DNA of 64,000 bases from Flagellimonas pelagia (GTDB lineage Bacteria > Bacteroidota > Bacteroidia > Flavobacteriales > Flavobacteriaceae): the NCBI RefSeq assembly GCF_003584135.1, contig NZ_QXFI01000012.1, positions 1 through 64,000 of the forward strand. The letters run 5' to 3'. Position 1 is the first letter of the stretch, and each line of letters begins with the position of its first letter. Under the pieces are notes generated by a model that did not search any database, had not been told where the DNA came from, and worked only from the letters and a program-made list of their open reading frames with translations. Below, piece by piece: positions 51,230-60,884 of this stretch. Both the position numbers and the translations under genes were made by a program.

Positions 51230-52996
51230 TTGGAAACATTGCTATCACATATCAATTCCCCCGCCGACCTCAAAAAATTAACCTTGGATGAGCTGCCCCG
51301 ACTTGCCCAGGAACTTCGGGAATTTATCATCGACATAGTTTCCACAAAAGAAGGTCATCTAGGGGCCAGTTTAGGAGTTGTGGAATTGACCATTGCCCTG
51401 CACTATGTGTTCGACACCCCGAACGATAAACTCATCTGGGATGTGGGCCATCAGGCTTACGGGCATAAGATCTTGACGGGCAGAAAGGAAATATTCGACA
51501 CCAATCGACAGTTAGGGGGCATCAGCGGTTTTCCGAAACGCAGCGAAAGTGTTTATGATGATTTTGGAACAGGACACAGCTCAACCGCCATATCCGCTAT
51601 TTTGGGTATGGCAATGGCTTCTAAATTGAAAGGTGATACCGACAGGCAACATGTGGCTGTGGTCGGCGATGCCTCCATTGCCAGCGGCATGGCCTTTGAA
51701 GGATTGAACCATTTGGGGGTCACCAATGTGAATGCCCTCATCATTTTGAACGATAATGCCATCGGCATCGACCCTAGTGTCGGGGCACTGAAGAAATACC
51801 TCACCAATGTAAAAGCTGGGACCGCCAAGGACGAGAACATCTTCGAATGCCTCAACCTCAACTACTCAGGACCCATGGAGGGGCATGACGTAAAAACGCT
51901 TGTTGGTGAACTTGAACGGTTAAAAAAAGTATCAGGCCCCAAATTGTTGCATATTATCACCACCAAGGGCAAAGGCCTCAAAAAAGCAGAGGAGGACCAA
52001 GTGGTATACCATGCTCCGGGAAAATTTGACAAACGTACCGGGGAACGGATAAAAAAATCCAACGGTGCAGAACCTCCCAAATACCAAGATGTTTTCGGCC
52101 ATACCTTGGTAGAACTGGCGGAGAAGAACAACAAGATTGTGGGCATCACCCCAGCCATGCCAACAGGAAGTTCGTTAAAATTCATGATGGATAAAATGCC
52201 GGATAGGGCGTTCGACGTTGGCATAGCCGAACAACATGCCGTTACCTTGGCTGCAGGGATGGCGACCCAAGGATTGATTCCTTTTTGTAACATTTATTCC
52301 ACTTTTTTGCAACGGGCCTATGATCAGGTCATCCATGATGTCGCACTTCAAAAACTCCCTGTGATCTTTTGTTTGGACCGTGCCGGACTGGTAGGCCAGG
52401 ATGGCCCCACGCATCACGGTGTCTTTGATATCGCATACCTAAGATGCATTCCCAATATGGTGGTCTTTGCCCCCATGAATGAAATGGAACTGAGAAATAT
52501 CATGTACACCGCCCAGTTAGGACTTGATGGCCCCATTGCCATCCGCTATCCAAGGGGTCGTGGGGTAAACCTTGATTGGCGAAATAAGTTCGAAAGGATT
52601 GAAATCGGAACCGCCAGATGTTTAAAAGAAGGTTCCAAGTTAGCCATCCTTTCCATTGGCCATTTGGGAAATGAAGTGGAAGATTTAATCGGTGCTTTGG
52701 ACAAGCCTGAAGAAGTGGGCCATTTTGATATGAGGTTCGTAAAACCATTGGACAAAAGCACACTACGTACTATTTTTGAAAAACATGAGCAGATAATCAC
52801 CTTGGAAGATGGATGTAAAATGGGAGGATTTGGATCTGCGGTACTTGAATTTGCAAATGAAGAAGGGTTTTCCAAACCTGTTAAAATTTTTGGTGTTCCC
52901 GATCGGTTTGTTGAACATGGAACAATCCCCGAGACCCAAAAACTGGCTGGTATGGATTTTGATGCCCTGTTTTCTTACATACAATCAACCCCCTAG
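51230..52996 (+). CDS. dxs: 1-deoxy-D-xylulose-5-phosphate synthase
   Basis: A 588-residue thiamine-diphosphate enzyme joining pyruvate and glyceraldehyde-3-phosphate, the first step of the MEP isoprenoid pathway, which supplies the carotenoid genes at 35-37 kb. The TPP motif GDASIASGMAFEGLNHLG with ILNDN, the histidine motif VGHQAYGHKILTGRK and the transketolase C-terminal domain are present. I start at TTG 51230 (METLLSHINSPADLKKL), which fits the family N-terminus and a -7 element; the TTG at 51197 adds eleven residues that are not family-like. There is no ATG. Confidence 0.95.
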   Translation: METLLSHINSPADLKKLTLDELPRLAQELREFIIDIVSTKEGHLGASLGVVELTIALHYVFDTPNDKLIWDVGHQAYGHKILTGRKEIFDTNRQLGGISGFPKRSESVYDDFGTGHSSTAISAILGMAMASKLKGDTDRQHVAVVGDASIASGMAFEGLNHLGVTNVNALIILNDNAIGIDPSVGALKKYLTNVKAGTAKDENIFECLNLNYSGPMEGHDVKTLVGELERLKKVSGPKLLHIITTKGKGLKKAEEDQVVYHAPGKFDKRTGERIKKSNGAEPPKYQDVFGHTLVELAEKNNKIVGITPAMPTGSSLKFMMDKMPDRAFDVGIAEQHAVTLAAGMATQGLIPFCNIYSTFLQRAYDQVIHDVALQKLPVIFCLDRAGLVGQDGPTHHGVFDIAYLRCIPNMVVFAPMNEMELRNIMYTAQLGLDGPIAIRYPRGRGVNLDWRNKFERIEIGTARCLKEGSKLAILSIGHLGNEVEDLIGALDKPEEVGHFDMRFVKPLDKSTLRTIFEKHEQIITLEDGCKMGGFGSAVLEFANEEGFSKPVKIFGVPDRFVEHGTIPETQKLAGMDFDALFSYIQSTP

Positions 52997-53000
52997 ACCA

Positions 53001-54059
53001 ATGCGGATAACTTGTTTTCTGATTCTCTTCCTTACCGTTTCCTTTTCTGCAAGTGCACAAATAACCCGACTGAAAGTATTTGAACCGGACAGTGTAAATG
53101 CCGGTTTCAAGATTGTTCGCATCAAGGATGTAAAATTGAAATACCTGCCCAGGAGTGCCAAACTCACGGATCCGAGGGCCGTTCTGAACCGGGTAAAACC
53201 GCTACGCAAATGGTACAAGCGTTTTGAACCCACTTCTTTTTGGAAAAAAGTCAACCAGTTTGGCCTCAACATCAACGAGGTTTCCTTTGTAAACTGGAAT
53301 GCGGGGGGTGATAATTCGGTTTCCGCCTTGGCAAGTTTCAACTTCGCCCGTAACTATAAGTTCCGATATCTCAACTGGAACAACGAAGCGCAGCTGCGAT
53401 ATGGGCTCAATGCCCAAGAAGGGAGAAAACTCAGAAAAACGGACGACCAGATCAGGCTTTCTTCCACCATCAGTTTTAGGAAAGACACCATCACCAGTTG
53501 GTACTATTCCGTAAAGGCCAATTTCAACACCCAGTTTTCCAACGGTTTCAAATATCCAGATCGGGACAATCCCATCTCACGGTTCATGTCTCCGGGGTAT
53601 CTCTATATAGGTATGGGTACTTCGTACATCCCTGCAAACGACAAGTTCAACCTTTACATTTCACCAGCCACCATGAAATCTACCTTTGTTATGGATGAAG
53701 CACTGTCCAATCAAGGTGCCTTTGGTGTGGACAAAGGGGAAAATGTGTTTTTGGAACTCGGTTTTCTCATCACGAACACCTGGGAGAAGGAGGTGATGAA
53801 AAATGTGTTGATGAACCATCGGATAAACCTATATACGGATTACGTGCGAAGTTTCGGGAACATCGACGTGGATTGGGAGGTGAACTTTAACCTAAAGGTC
53901 AATGACCACATCAATGCCAGTATTGGGACCCATCTCATTTTTGACAATGACATCAAGTTTGATGAAGTGGTTGATGATGAGGGCAATGTAATAGACCCCG
54001 GCATCTCCAGAATCCAGTTCAAACAATTATTGGGACTCGGAATTATTTACAATTTTTAG
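53001..54059 (+). CDS. DUF3078 outer-membrane-type beta-barrel protein
   Basis: A 352-residue protein with a signal peptide (CFLILFLTVSFSASAQ). The mature part contains repeating aromatic beta strands (NYKFRYLNWNNEAQLRYGLN, TSWYYSVKANFNTQFSNGF) and ends in a Phe, as outer-membrane barrels do. It belongs to the DUF3078 group found in Bacteroidota. The start is ATG 53001, four bases after the dxs stop; the longer frame from 52809 lies within dxs. Convergent with dgt, overlapping four bases. Confidence 0.92.
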   Translation: MRITCFLILFLTVSFSASAQITRLKVFEPDSVNAGFKIVRIKDVKLKYLPRSAKLTDPRAVLNRVKPLRKWYKRFEPTSFWKKVNQFGLNINEVSFVNWNAGGDNSVSALASFNFARNYKFRYLNWNNEAQLRYGLNAQEGRKLRKTDDQIRLSSTISFRKDTITSWYYSVKANFNTQFSNGFKYPDRDNPISRFMSPGYLYIGMGTSYIPANDKFNLYISPATMKSTFVMDEALSNQGAFGVDKGENVFLELGFLITNTWEKEVMKNVLMNHRINLYTDYVRSFGNIDVDWEVNFNLKVNDHINASIGTHLIFDNDIKFDEVVDDEGNVIDPGISRIQFKQLLGLGIIYNF

Positions 54060-55414
54060 ACCTTTCTTCCAGTAAGTTTATCATGGATGTGCACTGCGGC
54101 ACTGTCCGAAAGACTGCCCACAAAACAACTGGTGTCCAACAGGATTTTATAAATCGATGTTTCGGTATCCCGATAGATTTCCGGCAGGCTTTTGATCAGC
54201 AATTTGTCATAATTGGTTGCATGTCCTTGTTTGGCATTGATGAGCGCCGAAGTATACATTTCCAATAAGTCGGAGATGATCCTGTACCCCGCCAGTTCCT
54301 TATCTACCACTTCGCTTGATTGATAGATTTTGTCCACGCTCAACTTAATGATATCCTCAACCTGGGCCTGGTATTTTCCTTTGTCCAACAAAGCGGCATC
54401 AAACTCCCCTTGCATGATCTTGTCCTCGTTTTGCACAAACACATCGACCGCATCCTGGATCAATGTATTGATGGCCAAAGCCCTTAGGTAACTCAATCGA
54501 TCACTGGAATTGGTCATGGCATTGTACTTTTTGGTGTTGATGTTCGCCTTCACCAAATTGATCAGATATTCCAAGGCATACTCTTCGGGAACCAAACCTA
54601 AATTGATGCCATCCTCAAAGTCGATAATGGTATAGCAGATGTCATCCGCAGCTTCCACCAAATACGTCAACGGATGTCTGAAGAACCCTGTTCCAGGATT
54701 GTACGGATTGGAAAGTAACCCTATCTCATTGGCTACTTCCATGAAAAAATCCTTTTCGGATTGGAAATACCCGAACTTCTTATCGGCAATATGTTTAGAC
54801 GGTTTTTTGGGCAACGAAGCTTTCGGATATTTCATGAACGCTCCCAAAGTGGCATAACTCAACCTGAGACCGCCCGGAACACCACCCCTAGATTCCGTCA
54901 ACAACTTAAAACCATTGGCATTGCCTTCAAAATCGATAAGGTCTTGGTATTCTTCCACTGATAGGACCTCCCTGTATTTTGCTCCTGCTCCATGCTTGAA
55001 AAAATTTCCGATCGCTTTTTCCCCACTATGTCCAAAGGGGGGATTGCCAATATCATGTGCCAGGGCCGCAGCGGCCACAATGGCCCCGAAATCATTGAAA
55101 TGGTACCCGTGCACTTCAGACAACGAAGGATATTTGGTCAATATTTCTTGTCCGGCAATCCTACCCAAGCTTCGGCCAACCACGGAAACCTCCAAACTAT
55201 GGGTGAGGCGTGTGTGCACAAAATCTTTATTGGACCCAACGCTTATGGGCATGGGGATTACCTGCGTCTTGTCTTGCAGGCTGCGAAATGCGGACGAGAA
55301 AATGACACGATCATAGTCCACTTCAAAGCCCAAACGGGTCTCGTTCTGTTCTTTTCGCAATCGTTTTGCAGTATCTCCGTGGCGTTTTAAAGAAAGTAAC
55401 CGTTCCCAGTTCAT
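54056..55414 (-). CDS. dgt: Deoxyguanosinetriphosphate triphosphohydrolase (dGTPase)
   Basis: A 452-residue HD-domain enzyme releasing triphosphate from dGTP and other dNTPs. The HD motif is clear: TRLTHSLEVSVVGRSLG, then LAHDIGNPPFGHSGE, and later VEAADDICYTIIDFEDG. Length and domain order are typical. It may limit dNTP pools, including during phage infection in some bacteria. The gene ends overlapping the DUF3078 gene by four bases. Confidence 0.96.
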   Translation of the reverse strand: MNWERLLSLKRHGDTAKRLRKEQNETRLGFEVDYDRVIFSSAFRSLQDKTQVIPMPISVGSNKDFVHTRLTHSLEVSVVGRSLGRIAGQEILTKYPSLSEVHGYHFNDFGAIVAAAALAHDIGNPPFGHSGEKAIGNFFKHGAGAKYREVLSVEEYQDLIDFEGNANGFKLLTESRGGVPGGLRLSYATLGAFMKYPKASLPKKPSKHIADKKFGYFQSEKDFFMEVANEIGLLSNPYNPGTGFFRHPLTYLVEAADDICYTIIDFEDGINLGLVPEEYALEYLINLVKANINTKKYNAMTNSSDRLSYLRALAINTLIQDAVDVFVQNEDKIMQGEFDAALLDKGKYQAQVEDIIKLSVDKIYQSSEVVDKELAGYRIISDLLEMYTSALINAKQGHATNYDKLLIKSLPEIYRDTETSIYKILLDTSCFVGSLSDSAAVHIHDKLTGRKV

Positions 55415-55562
55415 GGTGTAATCATTTGTGGCGAAGATATATTAAAAGAAGAACCTATGCTTTCCGCATGGAAAATATTGATATTTTTAAAGGAGTATTT
55501 GGTAACATTTTGTTAACCTGATTGCGGATTTATAGTGGCATTTTTGTCATATTTCTGAAAGA

Positions 55563-57836
55563 ATGGGGGAGAATATCTACATTTTCATGGTTGTTGCTCT
55601 TGGAGTTTTGGCAATAACCGATTTGGTGGTCGGTGTTAGCAATGATGCCGTTAACTTCTTAAACTCAGCTATTGGCTCCAAGGCATTGTCCTTTAAGACC
55701 ATCATGATAGTTGCCAGTATTGGGATTGCCTTTGGTGCCGTTTCATCCAGTGGGATGATGGAAGTGGCAAGAAAAGGGATTTTTAACCCAGGTGAGTTCG
55801 TTTTTGAAGAGATCATGTTCATATTCATGGCGGTCATGATCACCGATATCCTGCTTTTGGACTTTTTCAACACCTTGGGAATGCCAACCTCCACGACCGT
55901 TTCCATCGTATTTGAGTTATTGGGTGCTTCGGTTGCCATTTCACTTTTCAAGATTGCCAAGACTGAAGGAGGTTTCGCCGACTTGGCCACTTATATCAAT
56001 ACCGACAAGGCTGCCGAAATCATCTTTGGCATACTGCTCTCAGTGTTCATCGCATTCACGGTCGGAGCCTTGGTGCAGTTCGTTTCCAGGGTGTGGATCT
56101 CTTTTGATTTTAAATCGAAAACAAAATGGATCGAGTCCATTTTTGGTGGTTTGGCCATTACGGCCATCGTATATTTCATCTTGGTGAAAGGATTGAAGAG
56201 TGCTGCGCTGTTTAATGGTGTCATCTCCGATTTTGTGGCGACCCAGCCGGAACTTTTTCTGTTGGGCAATTTTGCTTTTTGGACCGTGAGTTCGTACCTA
56301 TTGGCCACAATGGGGAAAGTGAACATATACAAAATGGTCATTGGTTTCGGGACCTTTGCATTGGCCATGGCCTTTGCCGGGAATGACCTGGTCAACTTCA
56401 TCGGGGTACCGATTGCAGCATTGCAGTCTTATCAGGATTGGCAGGTATCCGGTATCCCGCCTGCTGATTTCAATATGGGTGGTCTTTCCGCCGCGGTACG
56501 AACCCCTACGCTTTTGTTATTGCTGTCCGGGGCCGTGATGATTCTCACGCTCTGGTTTTCATCCAAGGCCAAAGGTGTGGTCAAAACCAGTGTGGATCTT
56601 GCAAGACAGGACGAAGGAGATGAGCGTTTCCAGCCCAATTACCTATCCCGTCAAATTGTAAAGTTAAGTATTGCCGCGTTTGAAACCCTTTCAAAAATTA
56701 TTCCACCGGCATTACAGAGTAGGATAGACAAACAATTTGTGATTCCCTATACCTATGTACCAAAAAGCAAGGTACAGGACATGCCCGCATTTGACTTGGT
56801 GCGTGCTTCGGTAAACCTGATGGTGGCCAGTATCCTTATTTCGCTTGCCACATCCATGAAATTGCCTTTGTCCACCACGTATGTGACCTTTATGGTGGCC
56901 ATGGGAACTTCTTTGGCGGATAGGGCTTGGGGAGCTGAAAGTGCCGTTTACAGGGTCGCTGGGGTATTGAACGTTATCGGTGGTTGGTTCTTTACAGCGC
57001 TTAGTGCCTTTATTGCCTCTGCCATAATAGCCTATATCTTGTTCATGGGTAAATTTATAGCACTTGCGTTGATGCTTGTGGCCGCAGCGGCCATTTTGCT
57101 CCGCAATTATATGTCGCACAACAAAAAATCGAAAGAAATAAAGGCCGAGGACAGTTTGCGTCGTGCGGAGAGCAGTTCCATACAAGGTGTGATCGAGGAG
57201 AGTGCAGCCAATATTGCCAACGTGGTAAAGAGAAGCAACAGAATCTATTCCAATTCCATAAATGGTCTTGCCAAACAAGATTTGGATTCCTTGAAAAGAA
57301 ACAAAAAACAGGGCAACAAACTATCCGAGGAGATTGACGATTTAAGGAACCATACGTTCTACTTCATCAAGAATTTGGATGAAGCCCATGTTGGGGCCAG
57401 TAATTTTTATCTCAATGCCATGGGCCATTTGAATGATATGTCCCAATCATTGGAATATATTGGGAAAGTGAGCTTTAATCACGTGAACAACAATCATAAA
57501 AAGCTCAAGTACAACCAAATCAAGGAACTTAAGGAAATCGACCAAAAACTTGAGGAAGTCTTTAACAAGACCCAAAAAGCGTTCGAGGAGCGATCTTTCC
57601 AACAAATTGGGGCCATCTTGAATACCAAACAGGAGCTTTACGATATGGTTTCCCAAAAAATCGATCGTCAGGTTTCCAGGACAAGGACCGAGGAATCCAG
57701 CCCCAAGAACACTACCCTTTATTTCTCTATTTTAATGGAGAGCAAAGACTTGATCACGGCCATGATGGACCTTTTGGAACTGTATTATGCCGAGCATGAC
57801 AGCACCATTACCCCAGCCAAGATCGAAAACAAATAA
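55563..57836 (+). CDS. PiT-family phosphate transporter fused to a PhoU-like domain
   Basis: A 757-residue inner-membrane protein. The N-terminal about 520 residues are a PiT permease with the two repeated signature regions (VGVSNDAVNFLNSAIGS, then GNDLVNFIGVPIAALQS) and about ten helices. The last 210 residues are a charged helical bundle like DUF47/PhoU (SIQGVIEESAANIANVVKRS, LNDMSQSLEYIGKVSFNHV), which could report phosphate status. In many bacteria these are two genes. Preceded by a long intergenic region with a CATTTTTG near -7 element. Confidence 0.93.
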   Translation: MGENIYIFMVVALGVLAITDLVVGVSNDAVNFLNSAIGSKALSFKTIMIVASIGIAFGAVSSSGMMEVARKGIFNPGEFVFEEIMFIFMAVMITDILLLDFFNTLGMPTSTTVSIVFELLGASVAISLFKIAKTEGGFADLATYINTDKAAEIIFGILLSVFIAFTVGALVQFVSRVWISFDFKSKTKWIESIFGGLAITAIVYFILVKGLKSAALFNGVISDFVATQPELFLLGNFAFWTVSSYLLATMGKVNIYKMVIGFGTFALAMAFAGNDLVNFIGVPIAALQSYQDWQVSGIPPADFNMGGLSAAVRTPTLLLLLSGAVMILTLWFSSKAKGVVKTSVDLARQDEGDERFQPNYLSRQIVKLSIAAFETLSKIIPPALQSRIDKQFVIPYTYVPKSKVQDMPAFDLVRASVNLMVASILISLATSMKLPLSTTYVTFMVAMGTSLADRAWGAESAVYRVAGVLNVIGGWFFTALSAFIASAIIAYILFMGKFIALALMLVAAAAILLRNYMSHNKKSKEIKAEDSLRRAESSSIQGVIEESAANIANVVKRSNRIYSNSINGLAKQDLDSLKRNKKQGNKLSEEIDDLRNHTFYFIKNLDEAHVGASNFYLNAMGHLNDMSQSLEYIGKVSFNHVNNNHKKLKYNQIKELKEIDQKLEEVFNKTQKAFEERSFQQIGAILNTKQELYDMVSQKIDRQVSRTRTEESSPKNTTLYFSILMESKDLITAMMDLLELYYAEHDSTITPAKIENK

Positions 57837-57867
57837 AGTGTTATCTTTCCTATCACATTAGTTTGAT

Positions 57868-58587
57868 ATGAAAAGATTTTTTCTCGCTTCCCTTGTTGTG
57901 GCCGTCGCTTCGGTCCATGGGGTCAAGGCACAGCTTACAGCCCGTCAGGTATTGGATAACGCCATATCGTTCCACGATCCCCACGGCAATTGGGCAGGTC
58001 TAAATACTTCATTCGAGGTGGTAATGACCACTCCGGAAAAACCAAAACGCACCAGTACCATTTCCGTGGATTTTCCCCATAATGTATTCATCTTGGATGT
58101 AGAACAAGGGGATGATACCTATACCTATAAAATAAAGGATGGTTCCTGTGAGATCAGCCTGAACGGTAGCGATGAAATCTCCGAGGAGGATGCCAAGAAA
58201 TTTCGATTGGACTGTAATCGTGGCACTTTTATGAAAGATTACTACACTTACCTTTACGGGCTTCCCATGAAATTGAAAGACCCCGGCACCCATCTAGATC
58301 CCAAGGTTCAGAAAAAGACCTTTAAAGGCAAGGAATATTTGGTGTTGAACGTCACATATGATGCGGAAGTAGGCAGTGATGAATGGTATTTCTATTTTGA
58401 TCCGAATACCTTTGCCATGGAAGTTTACCAGTTTTACCATGACGAAAGCAAAAATGATGGGGAATATATCCTGCTCCAAGGTATTGAAGAAATCAACGGT
58501 ATAAAAATGCCGAAGACCAGAGCGTGGTACGTCAACAAGGACAATACGTATTTGGGTACCGATACCCTTGAAAAAATTTCCAAATGA
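57868..58587 (+). CDS. Exported DUF6503-like (LolA-type fold) protein
   Basis: A 239-residue protein with a signal peptide (SLVVAVASVHGVKAQ). The mature part has the strand pattern of LolA/LolB-like lipoprotein-carrier folds (TISVDFPHNVFILDVEQG, LVLNVTYDAEVGSDEWYFYFDP, GIEEINGIKMPKTRAWY) and resembles the DUF6503 group of Bacteroidota. The stop overlaps the GH130 start (ATGA), so the two are coupled. Exact function unknown. Confidence 0.85.
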   Translation: MKRFFLASLVVAVASVHGVKAQLTARQVLDNAISFHDPHGNWAGLNTSFEVVMTTPEKPKRTSTISVDFPHNVFILDVEQGDDTYTYKIKDGSCEISLNGSDEISEEDAKKFRLDCNRGTFMKDYYTYLYGLPMKLKDPGTHLDPKVQKKTFKGKEYLVLNVTYDAEVGSDEWYFYFDPNTFAMEVYQFYHDESKNDGEYILLQGIEEINGIKMPKTRAWYVNKDNTYLGTDTLEKISK

Positions 58588-59693
58588 AAATAAAATTCCC
58601 GTTACTGTTTTCTTTTTGCTTGGTATCATCGGCCCTTTTGGCCCAGACCAAGGAAAAAAGTTGGATGTTGGGTCCATTTGTGCGTCCCACGAATGCGCAA
58701 CCTGTACTCCAGAAAGACGAAGCCTCTGTCTTTACTGATCCCATTACCCATACTGTTGCGCACTGGGAATCCATGGCTACATTTAACCCGGCTGCCATTG
58801 TCAAAGATGATTCCATTATGGTATTATACCGAGCAGAGGAAAAATTGGGCGAAAAGGAAATTGGCGGTCACCGATCTCGCATCGGTATGGCTACTTCCAT
58901 TGATGGATCCCATTTTTCCAAAAGACCAAGTCCGGTGTATTATCCCAATGAGGATGGCCAAAAACACAATGAATGGCCCGGGGGCACGGAAGATCCGCGG
59001 ATCGTTCAAACGGAAGATGGCCTTTACGTGTTGACCTATACCCAATGGAACCGTGAGGTCCCCAAATTAGCGGTCGCTACTTCCAAAGACCTTATCCACT
59101 GGGAAAAGCATGGCCCAGTATTTAAAAACCATAGGAATGGCCTGTATTTGGATCGAGAGACCAAGTCCGGGGCGATCGTCACCGAGCTTAAAAACGGAAA
59201 GTTGGTCGCTGCCAAGATTCATGGCAAGTATTGGATGTATTATGGCGTGCCCCATATTTGGCTGGCCAGCTCGACTGATCTTATCAATTGGGAACCCTTG
59301 GAAACCCATGAGGACAAACTTGCCCCTGTTTTAAGCCCTAGGCCCGGCTATTTTGATTCGTGGTTGGTGGAAGCGGGCCCACCTCCAATTATTACAGAAA
59401 AAGGCATTGTGGTGCTGTATAATGCAGGAAACTCCCAAAACGTTGGGGTGAAAGATTTGGGCAATCGGGTCTACACTGGAGGACAGGCACTTTTTGATGC
59501 CAACGAACCTTGGAAGATGCTCGATCGCACGGATGAACCCTTCATCAAACCTGAACTTCCTTTTGAAAAATCTGGCCAATATGTAGATGGCACTACTTTT
59601 TTGGAGGGATTGGTGTTCTATAAAGGAACTTGGTTCCTGTATTATGGTACTGCGGACAGTATGGTAGGGGTGGTTTCGGCAAAGATGGAATAA
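58584..59693 (+). CDS. Exported GH130-family glycosidase/phosphorylase
   Basis: A 369-residue protein with a signal peptide (LLFSFCLVSSALLAQ). A five-bladed propeller of the GH130 type follows: MATFNPAAIVKDDSIMVLYRAEE, SRIGMATSIDGSHF, GGTEDPRIVQTEDGLYVLTYT, GQYVDGTTFLEGLVFY. GH130 enzymes phosphorolyse or hydrolyse beta-mannosides. An exported copy would more likely hydrolyse, since periplasmic phosphorolysis is unusual, but the residue pattern cannot settle this. Coupled to the preceding gene. Confidence 0.9.
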   Translation: MKIKFPLLFSFCLVSSALLAQTKEKSWMLGPFVRPTNAQPVLQKDEASVFTDPITHTVAHWESMATFNPAAIVKDDSIMVLYRAEEKLGEKEIGGHRSRIGMATSIDGSHFSKRPSPVYYPNEDGQKHNEWPGGTEDPRIVQTEDGLYVLTYTQWNREVPKLAVATSKDLIHWEKHGPVFKNHRNGLYLDRETKSGAIVTELKNGKLVAAKIHGKYWMYYGVPHIWLASSTDLINWEPLETHEDKLAPVLSPRPGYFDSWLVEAGPPPIITEKGIVVLYNAGNSQNVGVKDLGNRVYTGGQALFDANEPWKMLDRTDEPFIKPELPFEKSGQYVDGTTFLEGLVFYKGTWFLYYGTADSMVGVVSAKME

Positions 59694-59696
59694 TTC

Positions 59697-60281
59697 CTAT
59701 CGATAAAAATTCATCTCGTCCATATATTTCCAAACAGCATAGGGAAGTAATGGACGGATATTTTTACCCTGATAGTGTGCCTTTCGGATAAAAGTGGAGG
59801 AAATTTCCATGATGGGGGCATCTACTTTGATAATCTTGGGATGGTCCGTAAACTGATGTTCCACTTCACTATGGGAAACCCTTGGGTACACATAAATGTG
59901 GTGAAGTTCCAAAATGGCCTCGTAATTTTTCCATTTATGGAAACTCTTCAGGTTGTCCTCGCCCATGATCAACGAAAAATGATGGTCTTTCCCATATTTT
60001 TCCTCCAGATGCACCAAGGTATCCACGGTATAATTAGGCTGGGGAAGATCGAACTCAATGGTACTCGGTTTTAATTTGGGATAGTCCTGTACTGCTTCGT
60101 ATACCATTTGATACCTGTGATGGTCATCCAGAAGCGATTGCTTGGTCTTAAAAGGACTTTGTGGGGTGATGACGAACCAAACCTCATCCAGATCGGAAAA
60201 CTCCACCATATGGTTCGCTATGACCAAGTGACCGATGTGTATAGGGTTGAAAGTTCCGAAAAAGAGCCCTACCTTTTTCAT
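59697..60281 (-). CDS. nadD: Nicotinate-nucleotide adenylyltransferase
   Basis: A 194-residue nucleotidyltransferase making deamido-NAD from NaMN and ATP. The phosphate-binding motif GTFNPIHIGHLVIA and the C-terminal ISSTFIRKAHYQGKNIRPLLP are intact. Full family length. It follows gmk by three bases in a yicC-gmk-nadD operon usual in Bacteroidota. Confidence 0.96.
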   Translation of the reverse strand: MKKVGLFFGTFNPIHIGHLVIANHMVEFSDLDEVWFVITPQSPFKTKQSLLDDHHRYQMVYEAVQDYPKLKPSTIEFDLPQPNYTVDTLVHLEEKYGKDHHFSLIMGEDNLKSFHKWKNYEAILELHHIYVYPRVSHSEVEHQFTDHPKIIKVDAPIMEISSTFIRKAHYQGKNIRPLLPYAVWKYMDEMNFYR

Positions 60282-60284
60282 GTA

Positions 60285-60884
60285 TTACTCGTCTTTTGAA
60301 TCCGGTATCTTGGTCCCGACATATTCGGCGACCAATCGGTGTGCCTCGTTCAAAGCCACATCCAAATCATAATTTTTGATGATCTTATCAAACTGCGGTG
60401 CCGTGGCAAGTTCTACGGAAGCCTTGGCAATCCTCATATTGATTTTATCGTCGCTTTCGGTGCTGCGTTTCTTCAATCTGATCTTCAGCTCGTCCACACT
60501 GGGTGGTTTTACAAAAACGGCCAAGGTCTTATCCGGGAATTTTTTCTTGATCCGAAGACCGCCCACCACATCAATATCAAAGATCACATTTTTCCCTTCG
60601 GCCCAAAGGCGTTCCACCTCACTCTTCAACGTGCCATAAAAATTATCGCGATACACTTCTTCCCACTCCAAAAAATCCTCGTTCTTGATATGTCGCTTAA
60701 ACTCGGAAACCGACATAAAGTAGTAATTGACCCCGTGCTTTTCCTTGCCCCTTCGAGGCCTTGAAGTCGCGGATACGGAAAAGGCCAAATTGAGTTCGGG
60801 TTGTTTCAACAAGTGCTGAACGATAGTGGTCTTTCCACTTCCGGACGGGGCCGAAAATATGATGAGTTTTCCTCCTTCCGTCAT
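60285..60884 (-). CDS. gmk: Guanylate kinase
   Basis: A 199-residue enzyme phosphorylating GMP to GDP. The P-loop is APSGSGKTTIVQHLL, and the GMP-binding region follows (SVSATSRPRRGKEKHGVNYYF). It overlaps the yicC stop by four bases and is followed by nadD. Confidence 0.97.
   Translation of the reverse strand: MTEGGKLIIFSAPSGSGKTTIVQHLLKQPELNLAFSVSATSRPRRGKEKHGVNYYFMSVSEFKRHIKNEDFLEWEEVYRDNFYGTLKSEVERLWAEGKNVIFDIDVVGGLRIKKKFPDKTLAVFVKPPSVDELKIRLKKRSTESDDKINMRIAKASVELATAPQFDKIIKNYDLDVALNEAHRLVAEYVGTKIPDSKDE

Noticed and set aside
52809..53000. Longer form of the DUF3078 protein starting in dxs
   Set aside because: The extra 64 residues overlap dxs; the signal peptide starts at 53001.
55501..55518. 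GGTAACATTTTGTTAACC as an operator for the phosphate transporter
   Set aside because: The two arms do not pair without a one-base shift; in AT-rich DNA this is weak evidence.
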